37,416 bases of DNA from positions 1 to 37,416 of the IMG/VR virus record IMGVR_UViG_3300014501_000040. One strand, given 5' to 3'. Positions 27,245-35,900 of this stretch are shown here, in pieces. The notes under the pieces were generated by a model. It had not been told where the DNA came from. It saw only the letters and a program-made list of their open reading frames with translations, and did not search any database. Source of the stretch: a virus. A program made the translations under genes and the position numbers. The first letter of the stretch is position 1. Every line of letters begins with the position of its first letter.

Positions 27245-27889
27245 ATGGCTGTGATTGAGAATACCGGCATCTACACTCTGATGAAGCCGGTCGTCATGAC
27301 ACACCCTAGCTTGTTCGAGGCCCGTGGCTTCGGCAAGAAGGGCAAGGAAACGGGCGAGCCGAAGTTCAGTGCAAACTTCCTGTTCGATCCCGCAAGTGAA
27401 GACCTAGCTGGGATGAAGAAAGTCGCGGCTCAGGTGGCGCGGGCGCGTTGGCCCAATCGGGAGTTCAAGGAACTGAAGTTTCCTTTTACAGCCGGCGACA
27501 AACTGGCGGACAATCGCAAAGCCAAGTCCGGCAAGGACGGCGGCGATTTCAACCGCGGCAAGATTGTGGTTGCGGCTCGGAGTAAATATGAGCCTCGGCT
27601 GAGTGGTGTTGAGAACGGGAAGGTTGCCGATTACGAAGGCGACGCCCGTGTAAAGAGTAAGGGTAAGTTCTTCTTCGGCGTGGAAGTCCTCGCTCAGTTC
27701 AATTTCGTGGCCTATGATGGCGTGGGGGCGAACCCCGATGGCGTCACGGCCTACTTGAACATGGTCCACACGACTAACCGCGGTACGCGGTTGTCGAGCG
27801 GGGCTAGCGCAGCGGAGACTTTCAAGGACTATGCCGGGCATATCTCGCAAGAGAACCCGACAGCCGTTGAGGACGAGATACCTTTCTGA
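27245..27889 (+). CDS. DUF2815 single-stranded-DNA-binding protein
   Basis: A 214-residue protein of the DUF2815 (ssDNA-binding, T7 gp2.5-like) family. After a short N-terminus (NTGIYTLMKPVVMTHPSLFEAR) comes the family block KFSANFLFDPASEDLAGMKK, then GKIVVAARSKYEPRLSG and the OB-fold end FFFGVEVLAQFNFVAYD with GANPDGVTAYLNMVH. The tail ends EDEIPF, an acidic/aromatic C-terminus of the sort that single-strand binding proteins use to recruit partners. It coats single-stranded DNA at the phage fork. It has its own promoter, fitting the need for a high copy number. Confidence 0.88.
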   Translation: MAVIENTGIYTLMKPVVMTHPSLFEARGFGKKGKETGEPKFSANFLFDPASEDLAGMKKVAAQVARARWPNREFKELKFPFTAGDKLADNRKAKSGKDGGDFNRGKIVVAARSKYEPRLSGVENGKVADYEGDARVKSKGKFFFGVEVLAQFNFVAYDGVGANPDGVTAYLNMVHTTNRGTRLSSGASAAETFKDYAGHISQENPTAVEDEIPF

Positions 27890-27925
27890 TCGGCCGGGGT
27901 AGAGTTATTACTCCCTCGGACGCTA

Positions 27926-27969
27926 GGAACGGCGGCACTGGTGTTCTCCAGGTCTAGTGCCGCCGTTCC
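27926..27969 (+). terminator. Perfect 14-bp hairpin after the binding-protein gene
   Basis: GGAACGGCGGCACT (27926-27939) and AGTGCCGCCGTTCC (27956-27969) form a 14-bp GC-rich stem with a 16-base loop, 36 bases after the gene stop. No T-run follows, so factor-independent termination is doubtful. It could reduce read-through into the polymerase gene or protect the upstream mRNA. Confidence 0.6.
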
Positions 27970-28028
27970 GCCTTCCAGAGACTTGCAATGGCCGTTCTCA
28001 ACGCTTTAATCGCTTTCTTGTTTGTCAC

Positions 28029-30026
28029 ATGACATTGCGTTGGGTCGTCCTCGACTTTGAAACTGCATCGGCGTGCGACCTGAAGAAGGCTGGCGCGTGG
28101 CGCTACAGTGAAGACCCGACGACGGAAGTTGTGTGTCTGTGTTTTGGTTTCGAGACCGGAGACATTAAGGTTTGGCGGCCGGGTTCTGATAACATAGATG
28201 TTATGCAGATGGCTCAAGATGATAACCTAACGGTTATCGCGCACAACGCCGGGTTTGAGAAAGCCATTTGGCGCAATATCATGGTCAAGGAATATGGCTT
28301 CCCTGACATACCGAATAGCCGCTGGCACGACACAATGGCGGTCTGCGCCATGCGAGTGCTACCACAAGACCTGGAACGAGCGGCGCTGGTTCTGAACCTG
28401 GAACATGAGAAGGACGCGAAAGGATCACGGCTCACACGGGGCTTGTCGAAACCAAACAAGGAGGGGTACTATGACCGATCCGCAGAGACAATTGCCAGAG
28501 TTGAACGGTACTGTGCGCAAGATATATGCACTGAAACTGCCCTTCACAAACGTCTGGGCTGGCTTCCGGCTGGAGAAAGAAGTGTTTGGCTGCTCGACCA
28601 ACGGATCAACGAACGGGGTGTCCGTCTGGACCTGGAGTATATACGCGCTGCACAAAAAATCGTGGAAGCTGCCTGTACTCCGCTGGTCCGTGAGTTCCAG
28701 ACACTCACCGGAGTTAAACCCACTCAGCGGGACAAGTTCCTCGCCTGGATACGAGAACAAGGTGTGGCCGAGATACATGAACTTACAAAAGAACGTGTCG
28801 CGGACCTACTCGGAGGGTCTATAGATGGAGACGATGAAGAAGGGAACTCAGAAGACCCTGATAGTCCTGTCGTTCTTCCTGGCAATGTACGGCGCGCTCT
28901 TTCTATTCGGCAGCTTGTTGGTTCAGCATCGGTTAAAAAACTCGCACGGATGGAAGCATGTGTCTGTAGTGACGGGCGCGCACGGGGAACTACAAGTTAT
29001 CATGGAGCCGGCCCCGGACGATGGGTGGGTCGATTATTTCAGCCCCAAAACTTTCCGCGAGGGACGTTGAAACAAGATGGCGAAGCAACACCAGTCGAAA
29101 CAGTTGTCGAAGCAATCAAGACAGGAGACCACGAATACGTCGATCTTATCCTTGGACCGGCGGTCGAAGCGGTTGTTTCCGGGTTACGACATGCCATTAT
29201 TGCAGACGATGACCGACAACTTCTTGTTGGAGACTTTTCAACTATCGAACTCCGGGTTAACCTCGCTCTGGCAGGACAAGAAGACAAAATAGATTTGCTG
29301 GTCGCTGGCGAAAATCCGTATCTCGATATGGGGCGAAACATTTACAAGAGAGAGATTACAAAAAAGGAATTGGTCGAGTACACCCTCAGCAAAAATACCG
29401 TGCTTGGCATGGGTTTCCAGATGGGGAAAGACAAGTTCCACGACAGGTACGCGAAGCAGCACTCGCTGGAATTTTGCGAAAATCTAGTCCGTATCTTCCG
29501 CAAGGAATGGGCACCGCTGATCCCGCACAACTGGTACGACCTGGAGCGGGCGGCGGTGCGTACAGTACACGACAAAACTCCGAACGAAGCGCATGGCGTA
29601 CTGTACCAATTGGACGACGGGTGGTTGACTGCAAGGCTACCGAGTGGTAGAAAGCTGTGGTACTTCAATCCCCGCGCCACTCGAAAGGCAATGCCTTGGG
29701 ACGAGACCGACATTCGCCTAGCCTTCACCTATCAGGCGATGAAGCTAGGCCAGTGGAAGACAATCGACGCCTTCGGCGGCCTGCTGACGGAGAACGTGGT
29801 ACAGGCTCTCGCACGCGACTTGATGGTAGCCGCTATGTTCAAGTGCGAGAAAGCCGGGTTGCCAGTTGTCCTTACTGTGCACGACGAAATTGTGACCGAA
29901 CCACTACAGGTGGATGCAAACGTTAAAGCCCTGGAGCAAATCATGACCGATAGACCCGAATGGGCCAAGGCGATGAACATTCCCGTGGCTGCGGAGTGCT
30001 GGCAGGGAGATAGGTACAGGAAATGA
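28029..30026 (+). CDS. DNA polymerase, family A, with 3'-5' exonuclease domain
   Basis: A 665-residue replicative polymerase. Exonuclease: VLDFET (D9, E11), HNAGFEKA (72-79, with Glu where Asp is usual), YCAQD (Y161, D165). Polymerase: GRLFQPQNFPRG, motif A VGDFSTIELR (D402), motif B SKNTVLGMGFQMG (K455), motif C TVHDEIV (H618, D619, E620). All catalytic residues for synthesis are present. I chose the ATG at 28029, which starts just before the exonuclease core, although no ribosome site is visible; the open frame begins at 27957. The gene follows the single-strand binding protein and overlaps the RuvC-like gene (ATGA). Confidence 0.93.
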   Translation: MTLRWVVLDFETASACDLKKAGAWRYSEDPTTEVVCLCFGFETGDIKVWRPGSDNIDVMQMAQDDNLTVIAHNAGFEKAIWRNIMVKEYGFPDIPNSRWHDTMAVCAMRVLPQDLERAALVLNLEHEKDAKGSRLTRGLSKPNKEGYYDRSAETIARVERYCAQDICTETALHKRLGWLPAGERSVWLLDQRINERGVRLDLEYIRAAQKIVEAACTPLVREFQTLTGVKPTQRDKFLAWIREQGVAEIHELTKERVADLLGGSIDGDDEEGNSEDPDSPVVLPGNVRRALSIRQLVGSASVKKLARMEACVCSDGRARGTTSYHGAGPGRWVGRLFQPQNFPRGTLKQDGEATPVETVVEAIKTGDHEYVDLILGPAVEAVVSGLRHAIIADDDRQLLVGDFSTIELRVNLALAGQEDKIDLLVAGENPYLDMGRNIYKREITKKELVEYTLSKNTVLGMGFQMGKDKFHDRYAKQHSLEFCENLVRIFRKEWAPLIPHNWYDLERAAVRTVHDKTPNEAHGVLYQLDDGWLTARLPSGRKLWYFNPRATRKAMPWDETDIRLAFTYQAMKLGQWKTIDAFGGLLTENVVQALARDLMVAAMFKCEKAGLPVVLTVHDEIVTEPLQVDANVKALEQIMTDRPEWAKAMNIPVAAECWQGDRYRK

Positions 30027-30472
30027 ATATCCTCGCCCTTGATCTTGGCCGGAACTTCGCGTGGGCTTGGCGCTATGCAAGAGGCGGCATCGCTGCCGGC
30101 CACTTGGAACTCGACGGTATCCGCTCGCACCGTATGGGCCAACTTGCCAAGTTGTTGCCGGGGATTTTCGAGACAAGCCACTTCGATGTAATCGTGTACG
30201 AGACCCCGTTCGCCCGCGGCCGGGACGCCACGCGCTCGCTGTGGGGCATGGCTGGCATCATCGAGGCTTGTGCTACCAATGCCAATCTCGCGGTCCTCGA
30301 CGTGGCCGTGCCGACGATCAAGAAGTTCGCCACCGGGCACGGCAAAGCCCCCAAGGACGACATGATCGCGGCGGCACAGAAATTCGGCTACCGCGGCACC
30401 AACGAACACGAGGCCGATGCGGTCTGTCTGTTGTGCTATGCCGAAGCCAATTGCGAAAAGGGTACGACATGA
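30023..30472 (+). CDS. RuvC-like Holliday-junction resolvase
   Basis: A 149-residue RNase H-fold nuclease. ALDLG (D7) is the first acid; VIVYETPFARG (E60) is the second; KAPKDDMIAAAQKFGY and NEHEADAVCLL (D132) supply the last. This order is that of RuvC-type resolvases of phages. It would cut branched intermediates before packaging. Length is normal for the family. Four-base overlaps with the polymerase (ATGA) and the metallophosphoesterase (ATGA) link the three as one transcription unit. Confidence 0.86.
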   Translation: MNILALDLGRNFAWAWRYARGGIAAGHLELDGIRSHRMGQLAKLLPGIFETSHFDVIVYETPFARGRDATRSLWGMAGIIEACATNANLAVLDVAVPTIKKFATGHGKAPKDDMIAAAQKFGYRGTNEHEADAVCLLCYAEANCEKGTT

Positions 30473-31707
30473 AGGCTCAAGTCACCGATGCAGAAATCGT
30501 CGTCGCCCTCAAGCTGCTGGAAGCATCCAATGGGAATATATCCCTAGCCGCGCGTGAAGGCCACATGGATCGGGGGTGGTTGCGGCATTTGAAAGAGGAA
30601 GCAAGCGTCCGGCATTTAACGGCGAGTTCCAAAGTCCAGGACGCCGCAGCCAAGGCTCAATTCGAGTTGGCTCAAGCCAACAAGAGGATTGAGCGCATAA
30701 GCCGTGACAACGACACTGCCGAGGCCATCCGTGAGGCTATTCTTGAGTTGGCAGGGCATACCCCCGAACCCCCGAAGTGGCTCCTGGAGGCCGGCAGGGC
30801 GGGTTTCCGGGGTGCTCCTATGACTATCTGGAGCGACTGGCATTGGGGCGAACGGGTGGTCAAGGAAGAAGTCGCCGGGGTCAACGAGTTCAATGCCGTG
30901 ATCGGCCGCCAGCGGGCCAAGCGTCTTGTGGAGACGACGATTGACTTGGCCTACAATCACATGGGACGGGCCAAGACGAAGTACCCCGGCTGTATTGTGT
31001 GTCTTGGCGGCGACATGATTACGGGAGACATTCATGAAGAACTTTTGGCCACGAACGACAGAACGCCCCAACAGTCGATCAACGATCTTACTGATGTGTT
31101 GGCTGGTGCTTTGGACACTATGGCCGGGAAGTTTGGCTGCCTTTTTGTGCCTTGTGTTGTTGGTAATCATGGCCGGTCGTCCCGCAAGCCGCGAATGAAG
31201 GGTCGGGTCTATACCAGCATCGAGTGGGTGATCTACTGCAATTTGGAACGCCACTTCCGCAATTCCAAACACATTCAGTTCATGATACCGGGAGAAACAG
31301 ATGCGTACTTCTCAGTTTTTGGTCATAGATATTTGCTCACACATGGGGATAGTCTCGGCGTTAAGGGCGGTGATGGGATTATTGGGGCAATGGGACCTAT
31401 TATGCGCGGTGCCATTAAGGTCGGTCGAAGTGAAGCAGAGATCGGGCGGGACTTCGATACGATTGTTATGGGACATTGGCACCAGTACCTCACCTTCCCC
31501 GGAGTTATTGTCAATAATTCGTTCATTGGATACAACGAGTACACCCGTCTCGCCCTCCGTGCGCCCTACTCGCGGCCGTCGCAAGCACTCTGGTTCACGC
31601 ATCCAGAACACGGCATAACCGCCCATTGGCAAGTTTATCTTGAAGGACTGAAGGCCGCGCATCAAGGATCGGAATGGGTCACATGGCAAGAAAGAAAATC
31701 TATCTAG
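30469..31707 (+). CDS. HTH domain fused to a calcineurin-like metallophosphoesterase
   Basis: A 412-residue protein. Residues 1-45 (AEIVVALKLLEASNGNISLAAR..., DRGWLRHLKEE) look like a helix-turn-helix of the Fis/resolvase type, followed by a helical linker (residues 55-95). The C-terminal domain has every metallophosphoesterase motif: SDWHWG (D123, H125), LGGD (D182), VVGNHG (N233, H234), LTHGD (H292) and MGHWHQ (H336, H338). It is predicted to be a di-metal phosphodiesterase. The N-terminal HTH suggests DNA targeting. The true start is the ATG at 30469, overlapping the RuvC-like stop; the frame is open far upstream as a shadow. Confidence 0.82.
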   Translation: MKAQVTDAEIVVALKLLEASNGNISLAAREGHMDRGWLRHLKEEASVRHLTASSKVQDAAAKAQFELAQANKRIERISRDNDTAEAIREAILELAGHTPEPPKWLLEAGRAGFRGAPMTIWSDWHWGERVVKEEVAGVNEFNAVIGRQRAKRLVETTIDLAYNHMGRAKTKYPGCIVCLGGDMITGDIHEELLATNDRTPQQSINDLTDVLAGALDTMAGKFGCLFVPCVVGNHGRSSRKPRMKGRVYTSIEWVIYCNLERHFRNSKHIQFMIPGETDAYFSVFGHRYLLTHGDSLGVKGGDGIIGAMGPIMRGAIKVGRSEAEIGRDFDTIVMGHWHQYLTFPGVIVNNSFIGYNEYTRLALRAPYSRPSQALWFTHPEHGITAHWQVYLEGLKAAHQGSEWVTWQERKSI

Positions 31708-32036
31708 CCGGGCCGATGCGGGACTATCCGCAGTTCAACTTTCCGGCGTTTCATTTTGCCGCGTCGAAGTTGCGCGCGGAAGGCCACAACGTCTTCTCCC
31801 CGGCTGAGAAAGGCGCGGAGAAGGAAGTCGAGGAAAATCCCGATCTGCAACATTCGCTTGCCTTCCGGCGCAAGGTCTTCCACATGGACACGACATACAT
31901 CTGTCAGGAAGCCGACGCGGTAGCCATGCTGCCGCACTGGCACACCAGTACCGGCGCGACCGCCGAACGCGCCTTAGCCATCGCTATAGGTCTTGAAGTC
32001 ATTTACCTTGGAGCCGACTATGCCCCTGCCAACTGA
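31683..32036 (+). CDS. DUF4406 protein (nucleoside 2-deoxyribosyltransferase-like fold)
   Basis: A 117-residue protein matching the DUF4406 family. It begins ARKKIYLAGPMRDYPQFNFPAF (YLAGPM is the family signature), with a middle histidine/acid region, CQEADAVAMLPHWHTSTGATAERALA (residues about 75-100), and an end LEVIYLG. The fold is that of nucleoside 2-deoxyribosyltransferases, suggesting cleavage or transfer of the base on a deoxynucleoside or deoxynucleotide. The catalytic glutamate equivalent appears to be in TAERALA. It overlaps the metallophosphoesterase gene end and the next gene. The ATG at 31683 is chosen to match the family start; 31674 is possible. Confidence 0.8.
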   Translation: MARKKIYLAGPMRDYPQFNFPAFHFAASKLRAEGHNVFSPAEKGAEKEVEENPDLQHSLAFRRKVFHMDTTYICQEADAVAMLPHWHTSTGATAERALAIAIGLEVIYLGADYAPAN

Positions 32037-32427
32037 AGCCAAAGCCCGCAAGGAAATTCCGCTGTTCACTGGCCTGATAAAGTATTTCCCCGATGCACTC
32101 GCGGAAGTCGCGGCGGTATCCTACACTGGCAACCAACAGCACAATCCCGGCCAGCCCTTGCATTGGGCGCGGGAGAAAAGTAACGATCACGAGGATTGTG
32201 CCGCGCGTCACCTGTTCGGGGTAGGCGAACTGGACAACGACGGCCAGCGCCATGCGGCCAAGCTGGTTTGGCGCGCACTGGCAATATTGCAGTTGGAGAT
32301 AGAGAGTTCTCCAGCAGCCTCGGGTCGGTCACTAGACGATGGCTGGACTGACCCTGGCGCACGCGCGCCAAACTCACCATCTGACAGCTACAATGCGCGC
32401 GAGAACCTGAAGGGTTCAGGGCGCTAG
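32020..32427 (+). CDS. dATP/dGTP diphosphohydrolase-like (MazG-fold) protein
   Basis: A 135-residue protein similar to the dATP/dGTP diphosphohydrolase N-terminal family: PLFTGLIKYFPDALAEVAAVSYTG, GQPLHWAREKSNDHEDCAARHL (residues about 45-66), GELDNDGQRHAAKLVWRALAILQLEIE (residues about 70-96). The acidic/histidine residues in DHEDC and ELDNDGQRH are likely metal ligands. Such enzymes hydrolyse purine deoxynucleoside triphosphates to monophosphates. The C-terminal 40 residues are polar and disordered. GGAG precedes the ATG at 32020. Its stop is shared with the convergent DUF3309 gene in CTAG. Confidence 0.72.
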   Translation: MPLPTEAKARKEIPLFTGLIKYFPDALAEVAAVSYTGNQQHNPGQPLHWAREKSNDHEDCAARHLFGVGELDNDGQRHAAKLVWRALAILQLEIESSPAASGRSLDDGWTDPGARAPNSPSDSYNARENLKGSGR

Positions 32428-32582
32428 AAGCGGCCGAGAAGAACAAAGATCAGGACGATAACCAATACAAGACCAATCCCGCCGCCGCCGTAGTAGCCAG
32501 TCCCATAGAAGGGGCCGCCGCCGATGTTTCCTAGGCCGCCGCACAGCAGCAGGACTAGCAGAATTAAAAGAACGAGGCCCAT
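32424..32582 (-). CDS. DUF3309 small glycine-rich membrane protein
   Basis: A 52-residue protein that fits the DUF3309 pattern: LVLLILLVLLLCGGL, a Gly/Tyr turn (GNIGGGPFYGTGYYGGGG) and a second hydrophobic span (IGLVLVIVLIFVLLGRF). It is probably inserted in the inner membrane. GGAG lies six bases before the ATG at 32582; the open frame extends upstream in the neighbouring gene without a good start. The family is common in alphaproteobacterial genomes. Last gene of the leftward right-end operon. Function unknown. Confidence 0.78.
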   Translation of the reverse strand: MGLVLLILLVLLLCGGLGNIGGGPFYGTGYYGGGGIGLVLVIVLIFVLLGRF

Positions 32583-32583
32583 G

Positions 32584-32961
32584 TCAGGCTCCATTGGTTG
32601 GTGGCTCGGGGGTCTTCCCCACGGCAAGATCAGCGTTAGCTTTAGCAACGACGGAGTTTTGTTCCACAAGTCTCGCCGCTTCCGCCGCGGCTGTTTCGAT
32701 CTTGTCCTTGGCGGCAACCCATGTCTCCAGTGATTTCTCGATAGCGTCTATCTTGGCCAGCACCAGCAGTTTCTCGGCCTCCAGCTTGGCTAGATGCTCC
32801 GCGTGTCTGTGGATCAACCTTCGCGCCCGCCACTCCCGGAAGGTACGGCTTTCGTTTATCTGGATGATGGACCAGATAGTACCGAACATGGCAGCCAAGG
32901 TCATGCCCACAGACGGGAAGACTACAAACAGGGTTGACTGCGGGTTAATATCGGCGATCAT
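32584..32961 (-). CDS. Membrane-anchored coiled-coil protein
   Basis: A 125-residue protein. The N-terminus has one membrane span (TLFVVFPSVGMTLAAMFGTIWSII, residues about 10-33) followed by a basic stretch (FREWRARRLIHRHAEHL) and a long coiled coil (residues about 55-105, LAKLEAEKLLVLAKIDAIEK...). It ends GKTPEPPTNGA. A single N-terminal anchor followed by a coiled coil is the shape of i-spanins, but no matching o-spanin is seen; a virion membrane-channel component is an alternative. It starts two bases after the ejection protein gene stop. Confidence 0.62.
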   Translation of the reverse strand: MIADINPQSTLFVVFPSVGMTLAAMFGTIWSIIQINESRTFREWRARRLIHRHAEHLAKLEAEKLLVLAKIDAIEKSLETWVAAKDKIETAAAEAARLVEQNSVVAKANADLAVGKTPEPPTNGA

Positions 32962-32962
32962 A

Positions 32963-35900
32963 TCACTTGCCTTGGTTCATCATATGGTCGCGCTGCGCGG
33001 GGGTCAAGAACTGATAGAGTTCTTGCGCGGTCTTGGGATTGAACCGCAGCGCCGGGTTCTGTGTCGTCTTGACCATCCACTTCTGATAGCTCTTGTTCAT
33101 GCCAAGCGCCTGCATCCGCTGTTGCGCGGTAGCCAAGTCGCCGGACTTGATAAGGTCGCGGATTTCCTGGGTCTGCTTCTCGATCTGGAACTGCTGCATT
33201 TCCTTGGCGTGGTAGTAATCCCCAACCGCGGGGCCGCCGGGCGCGCCACGCGACACGTTCGTTCCCAACAGCGGCCCAAGCATCTGTAGCGCGTTGAAAC
33301 CTTTGTCGTCGGGACTGGTCACGAGTTTTCCGAACGCTGCCACCTGGCCAGTTGGGGCTTGGCTTTCAGCAACCGTCTTGGCAATGTTGATAGCGGCCTG
33401 CATTTCTGCGCCGTTCTCCAGCGCGTTCGGGTCATAGACCTTCCGCCCGAAGCCGCGGTCATTGGCCAGAATATCGAATGTCGGCTTAGCGAACGTGCCC
33501 ATCTTCCGTTTCATTTGATCGAGTGGCCCCGTCATGTAATCCATGAACTCATTACCGATGCGGCCGGCGGGGTTGGTGCCATAGATGCCAGTCCCGTCCT
33601 TCATGCTGCCGATGCGGATACGATCCTGCTTTCCGGGTTCATTGTCGGCTGTGGCGCTGATCTTCTTGGCCTCCGCAATCGCATTCCACGGCAGGAGCAT
33701 ACTGAGGGGGTGGTTAAGTACATCGTCTTTCATGCCTTGCAGCCGACGAATGTAGCCACGGAACTCCTGCGGCCACGAACTGTCGTTGTTGGCAACGTTG
33801 AACACATTTTGCAAGAGCGAGCCCCCGACGATGGCCAAGCCTATGTCGAGCGCAACCGTGGACACGGCCATACGGCGGGCCTTGGACTTGATTGCAGCAA
33901 GGACATCCGGCCCGGCGTCGCGAAGGATTTGAGCGGACACGTCGCCGGGTAATCCAGTCACTGCATCCTTCATCACCCCGATATTGCCAAGCGTGTAGGT
34001 ACGAGAGAACATCAGAAGATTGGACAACTTCCGCGCCCCGGTTGACATGGCTTCTTGCGGTAGCGATCCCGCGAACCTGTTAGCAAAGTGTGCTGCGTAT
34101 CGAGTAGCCGTAACGCGATCAAAGCCAGCGGCAATTGCGTCGCGCTGAAAATTGACAGCCAGCCCCATCTGAAGATCAGCGACACGATCCCACAATAGCG
34201 TGTTGTGCCAGAAGTCGCCTGCTTTGTCGATTGCTTGCTTGACTGCAACTTCCGCCCCTTCGCTGAACAAGCCGGGGATGAACCCGGCGATCTTGGCCGT
34301 GGTAGATCGGCCCGGTGTCAGATCGGGGCTTTCCATGATGGCGTTTATGTCTTGATTGAAAAATCGTTTCCCGATAGGCACGAGGCCGTTGTCTAGAAAC
34401 TCGTGCATCACAGCAGGATTGTTCTTGGCCGCGTTACCCTCAAAGTATGCCCTGAGTGTAATGACCTTCAACGGCATAGCCGGCAGCGCGCGGCTCCACT
34501 CCACGACGTTATGGATCAATGGGCTATTCATGATAAGGCTCATGCTCTTGCCCTTGATAGCCATGAGCGCCTTGTAGGTTGCGTCACTCTTTTCGTTCAG
34601 GATGGTCTGAAGTGGCCCCTCAAAATCCTTGTGAACGTGGAGCGGGACTTTGTTGAACATCACATCGCCATCTTCGTTCTTGACTGTCTTGAGGCTGTTG
34701 CCTTCCAGGATCGGTTCGCCATGTGCGTCCCGCTCATAGATTGGCTCCCAACTCTTGAACGCCGGGTGGTCGAGCGTGAACCAATCCTTCGCGTTAGCCC
34801 CCGGAGGCAGGTTGCCACGCACGACGGTAGGAAAGCCGGTCTGTGCGCCGTATTCCTCGATGTTGTTTATCAGTTGCCGTCCGGCGATTGCGTTCTCCAA
34901 TTCAGCCCGCTTGAGCGGCAGGATACGAATGTCGCGGACCAACTGACCTTCCTCGCCGACCGCGCCCTTGCCGGCGGCTTCGGTTTCTCCCGCTGTCAGA
35001 TACTTGCGTTCGAGCATTCCTGTGGCTGTCGTGCGAACCCCACTCTTGGCATTGATCGCGGCCGGCTTGTTGCCGGCGGTACGGTCAACGAGGTTCACCA
35101 TGGCGCGCGGCGTGTAGGACGGCAGGCCCTCGCCCTTAATCATGCCAAGGTCTTTTGCCTTGGCAAACGTAATCATCCCGGCTTCCTGTTCGCGCTCAAC
35201 CGCGACGCGGAGTTCAGGGGCCAGCGCAGAGAGACCTTTTTCGGGATCAGTCTTGCCCTCGGTTTGGACATTTCGTGGCTGTGTAGTTGGCCATATATAA
35301 TTATCCGGATTTTCCCCCATAGCACGTAGGCTAGCTTTTGCCTGTTCGTTTTCTTCTGGTGTGGCGCCCCACCCTGCCGCTTCTGCCCATTTAACAGGGT
35401 CTTTAAAAAACTCAGGGTCTTCTTCTGGCGTATGTCCTAGTTGCCGCAAAAAACTAGCAGCATTACGGCGATCAACTAAATCCACCACATTATTTTGCGG
35501 CTGTGCTTGCGGTTGGGGGCGGGCAATGGCGGCTGTAGCCTGGAGGACACTTTCCTCGTCCGCCCGCTCCCACATTTCCTTGCGCTGTTCGGGGGTAAAC
35601 CGTTTAACCAAGTCGTTATCCGTCCGCGCCCATTCCCACCGGATACGTCGCAGTGCGTTGGCAGTGTCCTTGACAATCGCCATTGTGGCTTTCGTGCCGC
35701 GGGTCATGGGCGACACGAGCATCTGAATATCGCGGCCGATTTCGGTCGCCGCATTTATGCCTTGTTGGGCCAGCGTCACCAGCTTCCCGGCCGCTGGAGC
35801 GGGCTGCTTGTCCAAGGGGATCAGAGGGGCCTCTGGCGGCTCTACCGGCTTAGCCGCTTGAGTATTGAGGATGGCGTTCGCTTGCGCCCGCTCAGCCTCA

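Noticed and set aside
28825-29070. 81-codon plus-strand frame with a membrane-like N-terminus and a fair ribosome site
   Set aside because: It lies fully inside the DNA polymerase gene, whose own frame here is conserved in character (GRLFQPQNFPRG follows). Without homologues I treat it as a chance frame.
15345-32427. Lysogeny module (integrase, CI-like repressor, attachment site)
   Set aside because: No recombinase signature or repressor was found. The small HTH-like protein at 19094 is not enough to claim a lysogeny switch.
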